Below are positions 45,272 to 56,309 of a stretch of 64,000 nt of DNA, in pieces. The translations under genes were made by a program, and so were the position numbers. Origin of the DNA: Auricularia sp. M13 (Eukaryota; Basidiomycota; Agaricomycetes; Auriculariales; Auriculariaceae); NCBI GenBank assembly GCA_037042915.1, contig CM073193.1, positions 3,038,001 through 3,102,000 on the forward strand, written 5' to 3'. Below the pieces are notes generated by a model. The model did no database searches. It was not told where the DNA came from and saw nothing but the letters and a program-made list of their open reading frames with translations. The number at the start of each line of letters is the position of its first letter. Within the stretch, counting starts at the first letter, position 1.

Positions 45272-46719
45272 GAGAGGGCGGAATGGGCAGGCTGAGTGCT
45301 ACCGACCTCGGTCTGGTTTCTGGCCATTGCTGCTGGAGAAGGTAGAAGAGCAACGAGGACGGCCAAGTTGCGGAGCTTGTTGCCGCTTCCGAGACCACTG
45401 ACCAGCATGGAAGCAATCGCAACCGGCGGCCGTGATGGACTGCCACGTGCGCGCCGAGGCACTCGTGTACGTTTCAGCCGCGTTGCTGACTAAGCAACAT
45501 TCACTCCCGGGACGCCAGAACCTGCACTGTGCTCTTAGAGGCGACAAAAGGACGATTTGAAGGAGTTTTGTACAAGCCTTTCGAGTGGAATACGCCTTAC
45601 CTTTCCAGTATTCCCGAATTTACTGCCTTCTCCACTTGGTTCTATCATGTAATTGCCGTAAGCTTCGGTACACGCCAGCCTCTGCTACAGGGAATGGACC
45701 TACAGAGTAAATATCCTTACTTCAAAGGGCAATTTGCTGCTCGACCCCAATGAACTTCCCGGAGTCTGTAGACCTGCAGACAGCGAGCAGAAGCTGATGA
45801 CGTAAGGTGAGCTTACTCAGATTTCTAACGACAATGGCACAGCTTCCAAGATTGTAGGTGCGGAAGCATTCAGCTCATGCTCGTCCCCAAGAGGCACTGT
45901 GAAGGACCATCGCAGTCATCTGTAGGATCGGCTTGTTCGAATTTGCTCAGCTCCGAGCTCAGTTGCTCAGATCATCAATGCCGTGGCACAAAATGCGGTA
46001 ATCTACGGCACAAATTGTACCGAAACCAAACACGTCGACCTCGCACCATGTACCTGCTTCGCAGCTGCAGGGCGAGATATATGGGCGCCGAGGGCGCAAA
46101 TACACGACCTGCCGAATGCGTCGTAGTGGTCTGCCATTCCTGCCGTTTTTCGTCAGGTGTTCCTGCTTGACGGTGCTTCCACGGCTTCGTGTGGCGTTAA
46201 GCATTGTAGCCCTGATGCGCGGAGAGGTCCGGGCACAATAAACGTGGCATGAATTGTTCTGAACCTCCAAACATGTGGCCGTATGCTTTCTCCGCTCGGC
46301 GGACCGCGTCCGTGCTCACGTGCGTCTTCTCGCACATGCGATGCGCGATTATCTACTATCGATGGATGCGCTACGAACATGTATGAGCAGCGCTATTGCT
46401 GGCAGCGGTACTTTTGGGGTTCAGAAAGTCTAACACTGGCAGCTAAGCGAGCACAAGCAACACATCACAAACTTCCTCGAGGAGAAACGCGCGGGAATCC
46501 GCTGCGTGCAATGGGTGCCACAGCCAGGGTGGAGGTCTACTATCTTTCGGCGGACTTTTTGACGTCGTGAAAGCCAGAAAGATGCGGTGGAGATATCTCG
46601 CCGCAGCTTAAAAGCGCTCTGCCAGACTGCCGCGCTGCGGCAGCTCGCCACATCTCCCTTTTGTCTAACCGCTCCAGTGCTGCAACGAAGCTTCGCGACT
46701 CATATCTCACCGGCTCATT
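45272..46719. other. Divergent intergenic stretch, no gene recognised
   Basis: 1.45 kb between two divergently transcribed genes, so it should carry both promoters. A 74-codon plus-strand frame at 45529-45753 (rich in aromatic residues) is the only one with a protein-like composition, but it has no family match I recognise and no splice chain. Nothing else is supportable. Confidence 0.45.
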
Positions 46720-47483
46720 ATGAGTCAAGCTCATGTGCTCGTTTATACACCGCTGCTCTCAGCGCAGGGGGTTCACACCGACATTCGCTCCTGCGAATGG
46801 GTGAAGAACGCTGGGACGGAGAATCCCATCGCCCTTTATAGGGTGAGAGTCCCTTCGCCCGTATCCGTATGCTACTTCTCACCGTTGTTGGCAGCTTCAA
46901 CACGACCAAGCTCCCGACGAGGACCAGCCCAGGTTCGCCAGAACGGTATTCTCGAGGTTCAACGAACGCACCGGACGATACGAAGGTGCCGGGGATATCT
47001 TTTGGCAGCAGGTCCCCAGCCACCAGAGCGTCATTACCTTCGGGATCCATGACGGTGTGAAGGTCGCGGACATGAGGCGCATCAAGTCGCCAGAGAGCAA
47101 GTGAGCAATTTCGAGGCTCCCCGAGCGCGGCATTGTGAGCCTATCATTGCATACCAGGTCGCGCAGGTTCCATTGGGGCGGCCATGAATACAAGTGGAAG
47201 CCTGGAGACAATCCAGGCGACCTACTGGTGCGTAGTTCAGATCAGGAGCGTCGCAGAATCTGAGCCCATCGCAGTGCTACACCGTTCCTCTCCTCGGCTC
47301 TGGCAAACTCCTCGCAACTTACACTGCGGCTACTGGTACGCTCACGATTCAAGAAGGCCGTGGTGTCGACATCATGGACCAGATCGTCGTAATCTGCACC
47401 ATTCATCTCGTATGTCCCTGCAGCGACTTGGACTCGACAATCTCACGTTGTGGCAGACGTTCCTGCAGTTCGGGCAGTGGTGA
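46720..47483 (+). CDS. DUF6593-type fungal protein (copy 1)
   Basis: Five exons from MSQAHVLVYTPLLSAQGVHT to HLTFLQFGQW, about 200 residues. The exon after the first intron (GTGAGA...GGCAG) reads EDQPRFARTVFSRFNERTGR; further on are VITFGIHDGVKVADMRRIKS, RFHWGGHEYKWKPGDNPGDL and LATYTAATGTLTIQEGRGVD, ending in a hydrophobic strand (IMDQIVVICTIHL). The F(x)W(x)GxxYKWKP core and the closing IxxxIVVTxxxL strand are the marks of the DUF6593 beta-rich family, expanded in Agaricomycetes and of unknown function; a related gene sits at 59227. The family assignment is by eye from this core. Confidence 0.72.
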
Positions 47484-48112
47484 ACCCATTTTCCGCACGT
47501 GTCCCGTCGCGTTCCCTGTGTGTAAAGAAGTCGCAAACCCGTCATATACGCCCGATTTGGCAATTTGCTCCGAGATATATCGCACGTGGGGAAATGCTGT
47601 GCAGGTTGCAGCCGGCGGATCTCTGATCTGCAAGGCCACGAACCCCGGCGTCTAGGCACAGAGGTATACCTAGGAATAGCACGGCGCGGAAGGCGGTCGC
47701 GGCCATAACGACGCTATGAGCAATTGCATTTACCGGATATTCGCAACCGGGTTGACAGCCAGGGTCGTCAGATCTTATCGGACGGAGGCTGCCCTGGTGA
47801 TCGCCCATGCTAGCAGGGAAACCAGGTTAAGCAGCCTGAATCACTGCAGCACGTTACAACTGCTCATCAAGGCCAGTGTATGGCTTTGGAGACTGACGGG
47901 CGAGACTGACTGTTGTGACCGCGGCGACAAGACGACAACGGCGCGTCGGGGTTGATGCATCGTTACGACAACCAAATTGATCACCCCCCTCTCGACGGAC
48001 TCTTGCAGCATCCAAGGCGACCGGGTGGGTTCCTGGTATAAAGCGCGTTGCACCGGCTCCCGGCGCTCTTCTGTTTGCGCCCAGGCTGGCAACTCGTTCA
48101 ACTCGGTCCTCG
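47484..48112. other. Intergenic, promoter side of the next gene
   Basis: 630 bp without a coding frame. A TATA-like motif (GGTATAAAGC) near 48036-48045 lies about 70 bp upstream of the ATG of the following gene and could be its core promoter; this is only positional support. Confidence 0.4.
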
Positions 48113-49050
48113 ATGGCCACCACCACTCTGCCTTCCTTCGTCGAGCTCATGGCCTCGCTCGGGCTCGACAACGACTCAAGACGCAGCAATGGCCATCGTG
48201 CGACAGCATCTTTCTCTTCTGTTTCTTCGTCTTCTTCGGCGGCCTCGTCTCTCAAGAGCATCTCCGCCTTTTCTACGCCCCAGACGTCCCCGCCGTTGCA
48301 GGGATTCCCGTCGCCGCCTTCTCCTTCTCGCACGCTCGACGCCGACCGACGCGCGAGCCTCGGTCGCAAGCGTGCTGCCCGGTTTTCGCCATACTGGCAG
48401 GAGCCTGTGCGTGCCTTGCGTTATTTCTGCGCGCGTTCGTGTGTCTGACGCCGTTTCAGAGCCACGCCCGCCGTGTTAGTCTCCCAGGAATACGGATTTC
48501 CGATACAGACAAGCCGTCGCAGGCAATGAAGGCAAGCAACACCCGGCATCCGAGCCTGTGCAACAGTTCCTGACATGCACACTAGTCTGCACCGTCGTCA
48601 CCGCGCTCTGGCATATCGCCCTCGAGCGATACAGGCGTAGCAAGCGACCGAGAGCCGCGCCACAGTGCGTCTCAGTCTGACAACTCGGACGCGCCTCTGC
48701 CGCGTATCTCAAGCATGGGTCGCGCCCGCCGTACCCCCTCGACGTCGCCACGCAGCGCCACGTTCAGCCAGCGCGCCCGAGCGCGCCGGTCTTCGCCTTC
48801 TAACTCTCCTGACCAGTTGCTGGTACCAGTTGCTCTGCCGACGCTCCCTCCCATGATCATGTCCCCGGCCACGCTGTCTGCTCGCGAGGATGCCCTGGCA
48901 GAGCCCTACTCTGCTGATGGCGCTGGCCACGCAAGCATTGCACAGCGCCGGCAGCACCGCATCGGGCTACGCATCTCGACATTCCGCAGCCCTGCAGGCA
49001 ATGCAGAGGCGCAGCGCAACCTTCGCGTCCCCATTCACAGTGCTCCCTGA
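48113..49050 (+). CDS. Uncharacterised Ser-rich protein
   Basis: Three exons, 48113-48406, 48460-48531 and 48586-49050, sum to 831 nt and 276 residues in one frame. The N-terminus MATTTLPSFVELMASLGLDN is the only part that looks conserved; I recall similar short N-terminal blocks in Agaricomycete hypothetical proteins. The rest is Ser/Arg/Pro-rich (many SP and RxxS sites), including RRTPSTSPRSATFSQRARAR and VALPTLPPMIMSP, so it may be a phosphorylated regulatory protein, but that is only composition. The second intron requires a GC donor (ATGAAG|GCAAGC...ACTAG). No known domain. Confidence 0.65.
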
Positions 49051-49421
49051 GAGTTTCTCCGTTGTAATCTCCTTCCACCCCCTCCTACTCGTTGCTGTTT
49101 TGTTTTGTCATTTCATCTCGTTGTTTTCACGGTGCGGACTGGTCGGTTTCGTCGGTCGTGGGACTGGACACTTGCCTTGGACTTTCTTCTCTCATCATCC
49201 CTACAATCTCACCCCCTGTCATTATCCGGACGCTTTCTCGCCTGCTGTCGTGCTGCCCTCGTTCGTTACCTTATCATGCATCGCTCTGTATCACTCCTGT
49301 ACATGGTCTCTTTCGAATCAGGCATCACAGTTGTTGGCCCAAGAACTGTTTTCATCATATTACACCAGCTCAGACAGTTCGCTACATAAACGAAAGCAAT
49401 ATTCAGATGATCACGCGCGGG
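49051..49421. other. Convergent 3' flank
   Basis: 370 bp between two converging genes, T- and C-rich, with no protein-like frame that continues in either neighbour. Most likely overlapping 3' UTRs. Confidence 0.5.
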
Positions 49422-50661
49422 TCAATGGTCATCCTCATCTGGCCCAGGACAGTGTCTCTGAAGGTCATCGGCGTCCTCGTACTCAGCGCCACACCAAAAG
49501 CAGTATGAGTATTGTGCACGAAGGTATCCAAGCAGGGTCTTCAGGCGATCTCGCGTCTATAAACAGCGTCAATCTGCTGTCGCAATGGTTCTCGATAGCT
49601 AGGAGCCACTCACGGGCAACGCGAGGTATTCCTTCGCCTGTTGTATCATTTCTGGCGTAACAGTCAAATGGATTGTCGGATCCTTCTTGGAAGGCTGCTC
49701 GTCGCCTGCACCATTGCCATCGGCTTCGGGAGTAATGGCCCTCAGCTTGTACGCCTGCATTTCGCGGCGCAACCGCATTGCCAGGGCAGCAGTTGGGATG
49801 CCGATGTCGTCGTGCTCGTCTTCGAGTGGACCGTCGGCAGCAGCCTGCACATCGCCCATCGCGAGGGCATCTAGGAGGCCGGTCGGGAAGCTCGCTAGGT
49901 CGTGCGGGTCGAGCCAAAACACGTTGAACTGCCGAAACATGTGAGCAGCTAGTCCAAGGCGTGGCCGAGGCAAGGCAATGGCGGAGACGAACCTCTTTGC
50001 CCGACTTCTCGTCCAGCGACTTGCACGTTCGTCGTGCGGCCGCGATGCGGCCTTCTGCCCTCCGATCCTCCCAGTCCTCCCTCGCGCGGCCTCGGAAGTC
50101 TGTGCGGTGCTCTTCGTCCTCGATGCGTGCAATCTTGGCAGAGCGCTCAGGCTCGTCTGGGACAAGAGGACGTTTCCCTAAACCGACGCCTTTGCGGCCT
50201 GCAGCACGTGAATACGAGATGAGTGTGCTAGTCTCTCTAGCAAGATATGGAAGGCTGTGCGCACCTTGCCACATATTCACAGGTAGAGGCTCGACACGAT
50301 GCTTGGTATGAGGCGCGGAGGATGGCTCGGCAACGTCATCCTTGCTGGCATTGTTGTCACCATCGCTGGCGACGGCACCCAAGGATTGACCAGGCTTGAA
50401 GCCCATCTTGAGCATCATCGCCATTGCCTTGTTGCCGCCGTCCTCGGTGGCACGCGTGAATAGGCTGGTACTAAGCCCCTCCTTGCGCGACTCTTCCTCA
50501 AGCTCGCGCCGACTGCGTTTGCGGTTGCGCTCCTGCTTGAGCTCGGCCTCCCGTTGCGCTGCGCGTCGGCGGTCGACATAGGTCTGCGTCTTGGTTGGAG
50601 GCGCGGCATCGACCAGGAACTTTTCCGAGAGATAATCGTCAGAGTCAGAGTCGTTCGCCAT
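49422..50661 (-). CDS. G-patch protein, GPATCH11-like, with DUF4187 zinc-finger end
   Basis: Starts MANDSDSDDYLSEKFLVDAA. A basic coiled-coil stretch (QREAELKQERNRKRSRRELE) leads into the G-patch (AMAMMLKMGFKPGQSLGA and GRKGVGLGKRPL after an intron). The middle is charged and helical. The last exon reads TRDRLKTLLGYLRAQYSYCF and WCGAEYEDADDLQRHCPGPD, ending EDDH, the CxxC...C-type DUF4187 motif. This build matches GPATCH11 (CENP-Y); G-patch proteins usually activate DEAH helicases in RNA processing, and GPATCH11 has been linked to splicing. The final intron (GTGAGT...TTATAG) is required: read through, the frame loses the zinc-finger motif. Function in this fungus is inferred. Confidence 0.87.
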
Positions 50662-50817
50662 GATCGGCCAGTTCCGGCGCGTGCGAGTTGGCCGCGGCGG
50701 TCACCGACGAGTTCCTGTCCTGCTCTTACCCTTACAGCCTCCGCGTCTGACATGCCACGCTGTACCCTGCAGGCAGCCATCGCGGATACGGTCTAAAGAG
50801 CGCCCGAATCTGCCACA

Positions 50818-52138
50818 ATGTTCTCAGACCGCCAGTTCGCGCACGCGTCTCCAAGCATGCACCCGTCTCTGCCAGCTCTGCAATTTCCTGTGCTGCCTGT
50901 ACCAGCGATGTCGCTCGCGACGATACAACTCCCGCAGCCTTCGGACTGCCTCGTGGGCTGCAGCACGCTGGAGGACCTCATCCAATGCTTTGACGCGTTT
51001 ACAGTCCCGCACGACTCGTATACTGAATTCACGTACGCCGATGCGCAGCCCACGCCGCCAGAGCGTACTGCGTGGATTGATATCATGGGCGCTTTCATGA
51101 AAGTTGACGGACGCGAGTTCACGTGTCTCGACGTGCTCAACACGCTCGCCTCACCCAATCCGCTTGCAGACATCTATACCGTCTCTGAATTTCTCGACAA
51201 CGAGACGAACCAGCATTTCTGTATTCTCCACGAAACACAGACCATTTCGGTGAACGGATCTGCGAGCTACACCAAGGGATGGGGTCTGTTGGCCGTTCCT
51301 GCAGACGGTGCTCAACTAGACCTTCATTTCTCCGCGCCTCACCCACAGTGGGACCTGCATACACCAGAACAAGCCGCCACACTGTTTAAGGCGTCTCGAG
51401 CGAGGAGCTTGCTCATCGCAGGGAGGATACGGACGGCGTACATGGTGTCGACCCAATGCATTGTATCAGCAAGTCAGTCCAACTGGATAACCGACCCGGC
51501 ACACGACATTGTACGCTCCCTAACACTCACTCATTCTCGCGATCCCCGTCTAACTGACCATCCAGGACCAGCCGTTTTTCAACGCGTCAGTCGCGATTTA
51601 CGACGCGCAGATGGCGGACGGCGGCTGTCCTCCAGAGTCGTGTGCATTCATACAGCTGCACGGCAAGGGGAGTACTACGTGCCCGGAGGACGACATGTTT
51701 CTTTCCACTGGGATCGGTATGCTCTCCAGTGTCATAGGGCCGCTACACATGCTTACCACGTCTCTAGGTGCGAGTGCATCGTCGATAACTTGGTACACAG
51801 ATGATGTTCCACGGCCTGTCAAGTCGCTCAAGCAAGCCCTGCACAATCCCGCCTCCTTTCCGGCGTGGACGGTCTCCCTGCCCTCGGACGACCCTGCCTG
51901 CACGGCATTAATGGCCACGACAAACGTTTTCGGACGATATGTCAACGGCGTTGCCTTGGAGGACGTTTGCCGCGTTGGGGCCACATCCAAAACCGCCAGC
52001 GGCGCCTTCGTTCACATCGAGCAGAACGCAGCGTCGCGCTCGGCTGGCGTTTACGGGAACTGGACGGCGGCCATCCTGGACGCATTCCGCAATATTTCTG
52101 CGCAAATCCTTCCACGACGCGCGGTAAGGGCGACATGA
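50818..52138 (+). CDS. Uncharacterised protein with HPxxD / AHD / QLHG motifs
   Basis: Two exons joined over an intron at about 51511-51566 (ATT|GTACGC...ATCCAG|GAC), giving about 420 residues. Notable segments: HFSAPHPQWDLHTPEQAATL, ARSLLIAGR, TDPAHDIDQPFFNASVAIYD, FIQLHGKGSTTCPEDDMFLS, and FGRYVNG near the end. The recurring His/Asp motifs spaced over the protein suggest a metal-dependent hydrolase; I recall comparable motif order in bacterial secreted proteins of unknown function, so a bacterial origin is possible but untested. No signal peptide is evident at this start. The 3' end is ambiguous: a good donor (GCGCG|GTAAGG at 52124) and acceptor (52172) could replace the last residues and move the stop to 52238. 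Confidence 0.65.
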
Positions 52139-52364
52139 CGCTCAGAGGGGTCTTGCAACGTTGTGCAACCAGGTTGATCAGACAACTTTGTGCAGTAAAT
52201 ATGACACTGCGCTGTCGGCTGATATCTGGCCTTCTTGAGACTTGTATCTGTTCGTGGAGAACACGTGCAATGGACCCGACTGTTGAAAAGCTTCGGACCG
52301 ACCGCGGCGACAATTATGTCGTAAAAATGCAGCAAATGCCCCAGCCGATACTCACCTCTTGACC

Positions 52365-54157
52365 ATGAGCGACTTTCAGCTCTTGACTCTGGCGGCGTTG
52401 CTGTCCGTTGTGCTGGCATTTTTGCTTCGGGTCCGCGACAAAAGCCGATTAGAGCGAGCTCACGGCACGCCCGATGAGGACCCAGGATTCTGCTACCCGG
52501 TCGTCCCCGCATGCAACCTCGAGGAGCCATGGTCCACTCCACCCCTCCCGTACAGACCGTTCCGGCGAGTGTTGAGGTCCAGTCTGATTGGCAGCTACTT
52601 ATTTCTCGGCACTGGCAGATGGGAGAAAACTTATAATCTCATTATGGGCATTCGGCCTATGCGCTGGGAAGATTGGATCCAACTGGACAGAGAGTACGTA
52701 GGTTATGGAAATCTTCTGACGCACATCTCATGCCTGGTCCAGTTTCATGAGATATCATGAGCTCAAGAAATTACGCCTGCAAACACGGTAGGCATATTCT
52801 CCCGGTTGCATCTTGACATTGCTCATGCAAACAAGGGGGGATAAAGTTGTCAAGACGTTGCCAGGCTATGAAGTATTAGCTCTTGAAGCGTGCAGTGAAA
52901 TAGCCCTCTTCCTGGTGAGCATTCTGAGATATACCCCGGTACACTTTCAACGTCCCTGGCAGTCGAAGCGTTACCCTCACGTCGTTAAATCCGTCCTGTG
53001 CAAGGACACTGGGCTCGTCCGGGTCGTCACACTGCTGCCTACCGGTGAGACGTGGGATCTTTCGACCTCGGACCCCATGGCAATAGCTGGGATGCTTCAA
53101 CAAGATGATATCGCCCTGCTCGCCGAGGGTATGGTCCTTCCGCCATGTATGCGTTAGACTGATATGTTCGTAGATCCAAACGGTGAATATCGCTTCTTCG
53201 CAGGCAGCATTTGCCTTGCGGGCTCGTGGAGGTTGGAGGACAAGTTGGGACAATCTTTAGCAGGAATTCATATAACTGGGCACGTGTGAGTCTGCCCGTC
53301 CCTTCCAGTGCGCACATTTGGCTGAGCTGCCCAGGCCCGGATTTGAGGGGAAATTTCGAGGATCTATGGAGAGGTGAGGCTCGAGCGGGTGACTAGACAC
53401 ACTCATCCTTCGCTAGGTTTTTCCGAAATCTCAAGGTCCAGAAGCCAGTTGAGAGAAATAAGTGGGTGTTAAAGCTAGACCTGCTATGACCATCTGATCA
53501 GAGAACTCTATAGCTATTCCTTCCAGCTGGACGACGAAATTCCGTGGAGCGAAGCAAGCTACGGGTAAGTATCAACAGGGCTCCGTAAATTTTCTATTCC
53601 GATAACGCAGCGATGCCACCCAAGACCGGAGGAAACCTATGGCGAAGGGGAGGCAACCAAGTCTACAAATCGGGACAAGCTACCAGATGTTCAACCGGTC
53701 GTGGACGGTCGACGGGTGACTTTCCGCACGGAGCGTCAGACCCTGCGAAGACTACCCCGCACGGGCTGCATCCTGTTCACAATCCGATCGTATCTCTCGC
53801 CGATTGCAGAGTTGGCTGCAGAGCCTGGCGTTCCAGGTCGTCTTGCGGAAGCCATCAGGGTGAGCTCAGGGTCTATAACTTCGTGGACGCGGCGATGACA
53901 AGCGTTAATAATGTAGACCTGGCCAGAAGATGTCAATATGTAAGGGATCTTATGGGGCAGGTTGATAACTGACATGTGCACCTCAGATACAAGGGAGGCG
54001 GGCGCTACAGCGAAGTGAGTGATTTTCTCAGCGTCGTCAGGCAGAACCGACAGTGTTACTGCAGGCATTGCTGAAATACTTGGATGCGTGCCACGAGGCG
54101 CAGGTACAAGACGGTATGGTCGGGCCTGGTCTTCCAAGGTCCAACTACCCGTTTTGA
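52365..54157 (+). CDS. DUF3445 protein (heme-dependent oxidative N-demethylase-like)
   Basis: About 13 exons. [20 protein letters not shown] is a single N-terminal membrane anchor. Then [178 protein letters not shown], and [11 protein letters not shown]. The order matches the fungal DUF3445 family, related to bacterial heme-dependent oxidative N-demethylase subunits; substrates of fungal members are not known to me. The first intron (52565-52618) needs a GC donor (TTCCG|GCGAGT) to give the conserved RPFRW. The frame looks broken at several points without splicing but is intact once introns are placed. Confidence 0.85.
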
Positions 54158-54714
54158 GGCAATATCCCCGAGTCTCACCTCTTCAATTCATGTTGAGTTG
54201 TTTTTTTCTTGTGGAGGCAGGCTGAGAGGCCGGGCTCCAAGGAGTTGAGCGATACTACTAGCGATCATTGTAGGCCAATATAAGTACGAATGAAACCTTA
54301 ATCTCGTCCAAATACAGCACCGTGCTTCCTATCAACTTATGAGGCCGACTTAGAAACGACCACTGCTCTGCATACATATGCCACACAACGCAGATATCTC
54401 AGATTGGACTCATGACGACGAGACGCGGTCTCGTCTGAAGCTCTCGAATAGACCTTGATCATCGCCTGGTTACAGAAACGCTGCCTAGGCCAGGCGCTAT
54501 GCATAAAAAAAAGCAGGGGTACGTCGCATTTCGTGGCAGTAGCGACAATTAGGGAAGAAATACATGACTCCTTTGCAGCCAGGAACTGCGTTACTCGGGG
54601 AACATGGCTGACTGAAAAGCGCTGGGATGATCATGAACATTGAAGCTGGGGGGTACGACGGAAAGCTGATGTTAGAATGATGAACAATAATTAGCAGAAG
54701 CGCGCCACGTCGTC
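54158..54714. other. Convergent 3' flank
   Basis: 557 bp between converging genes with no protein-like frame; AT-richer than the genes around it. Probably the 3' UTRs of the DUF3445 and RRM genes. Confidence 0.5.
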
Positions 54715-55871
54715 TCAAGCGGCGACAGCTGCGTTCTCGGCGGGAGCAGCAGCAGCGTCAGTCTTCGCCTCCTCAGTTTCGGCCTTGGCCTGGCTGTCGA
54801 CAGCGATCTTGACGGCAATCTCGCGGCCGGCGACCTCCTTGCCTTGAAGAGCGGCAATGGCTTTCTTCTGCTCCTCCTCGGAGCCGACGTCGACGAAGCC
54901 GTAGCCCTTGCTCTTGCGAGGCTGGCCCCAGCGCCTGCGGACGACGCGGGCGGAGATGGTCTTGATGCCGGCGTCATTGAAGAGCTGGGCGAGGCCAGCG
55001 TCGTCAATGGTGAAACCGAGGTTGGCGACGAAAAGCATGTTCTTGGACGGCTCGCCCTCGGGGGCCTCGCCGGCGGGGCGGACGACCTTGGGCTTGCGGG
55101 GCGCCTTGGGGGTCTTCTTCTTGGGTGCCTTGTCGCCCTCGGCGGCGGGGGCGGCAGGCGTCGTTCCGTCAGTGGCGGCGGCCGCATCGGGGGCGGCGGC
55201 AGCCCCTTCCGCAGCAGCCTTGGACTTCTTCTTGCGCTGGCGGAGATGGTGAGGACAATGGCGAAAAATGTTGGCTGATGATGCACTCACCGGAGCCTTC
55301 TTCTTGGGTTTGGGTGCAGCGGCCTCTCCCTCGGGCTTGGTCGCGTCGGCCTTGGCGGCGTCGCCGTTAGCCTCGGCCTCGGTGACCTCGCCCGCGGGCG
55401 CCTTGCTGCCGCGCCTGCCAGCCTTCTTGGAAGCCCTCCTCTCGCTGCGCTCCTTGTCCTTCTGCTCCGCCGGTTTCGCGATTTCGATGATGACCTCGCG
55501 GCCGTCGAGCTCCTTCTTGTTCAAGAGCGCGACGGCGTTTTCGGCGGCCTCTGCGGTGGCGAACGCAACAAAGCCATAGCCGGCGGACCTGGTGCCGCGC
55601 TGGATGACCTGGGCGGAGAGCCTGTACAATAGGAGTCAGGGTCTGGGATGGGCAGTGACAGCCAGGACAGACTCACACGTCGCTTTGCACAGGTGCGAAA
55701 AATGCCTTGAGCCCCTCGTCGGTGGTCGAGTACGCGAGGTTGCCGGCGAAAACCTGGGCGGGCGCGGTGAGGCTGTGCGTGGCAACGAGCGCGACTGCGG
55801 CTCACCTTGTGGCCGGGCGTCTCCTCGACGGCGTTTTGGACGGCAGGGGCGGGGGCAGCGGCGTCAGACAT
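54715..55871 (-). CDS. RNA-binding protein with two RRM domains
   Basis: Starts MSDAAAPAPAVQNAVEETPG. Four exons. RRM1 is split by introns: VFAGNLAYSTTDEGLKAFFA (RNP2) and SAGYGFVAF (RNP1). A long Lys/Ala/Pro-rich linker follows (ERRASKKAGRRGSKAP; many AKKK runs), then RRM2: MLFVANLGFTIDDAGLAQLF and SKGYGFVDVGSEEEQKKAIA. The tail is Ala/Glu-rich. Architecture resembles nucleolin-like and yeast Rie1-type proteins, so nucleolar or mRNP roles are both possible. The linker intron (55290-55237, 54 bp) is a multiple of three and stop-free; left in, it would add 18 residues. The strong codon bias toward GCC/AAG suggests high expression. Confidence 0.88.
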
Positions 55872-56309
55872 GGTGGGTGGACTGGAGGATGAGCTGGGTG
55901 GCAGGGGTGAACCGGTTTTGCTTGCAAACTTGTGGGTTCAGGTCAGAGATGCGTGAACTTTTTTGATGCGCAAGCCCGGGTTTTCCCTGCGGCCTCAAAA
56001 CTCCGCCTCGGCTAACACAACAGGGGGCGAGCCTTCCGCCCTCTCTCAATGCACTCCCGCCGCGCTCCCGCCACCAATTCCTGCGTCCTTCCTAATTCCA
56101 GGCACAACGTAAGTATTCCGATGGTTGCACCTGGCTCATGTCGGCATCGGGCGCCCCCGATCACTTCCGAGTTTCTGTGCCAGCCTGCGTCTTTGCCTGC
56201 TCCACTCCCGTCTTGTGCCGCTCTCTGGGCATGATCGTGCACGCTGCTATATATTCTGGGTGGATCCTTCTGCTATGTCTCAAATTCTCGCTCACGACCC
56301 GACAACGAC
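55872..56309. promoter_or_regulatory. Divergent promoter region
   Basis: 438 bp between the start codons of the RRM gene (minus) and the GH128 gene (plus). Both promoters must lie here. A TATATA-like motif at about 56248-56253 lies roughly 60 bp upstream of the GH128 start. No further motif recognised. Confidence 0.45.

Noticed and set aside
52680-53720. Apparent frameshifts in the DUF3445 gene, suggesting a pseudogene
   Set aside because: Each break disappears with a sensible intron: donor GAGA|GTACG near 52694, a long intron ending CCCAAG before 53637, and others. The conserved protein is continuous after splicing.
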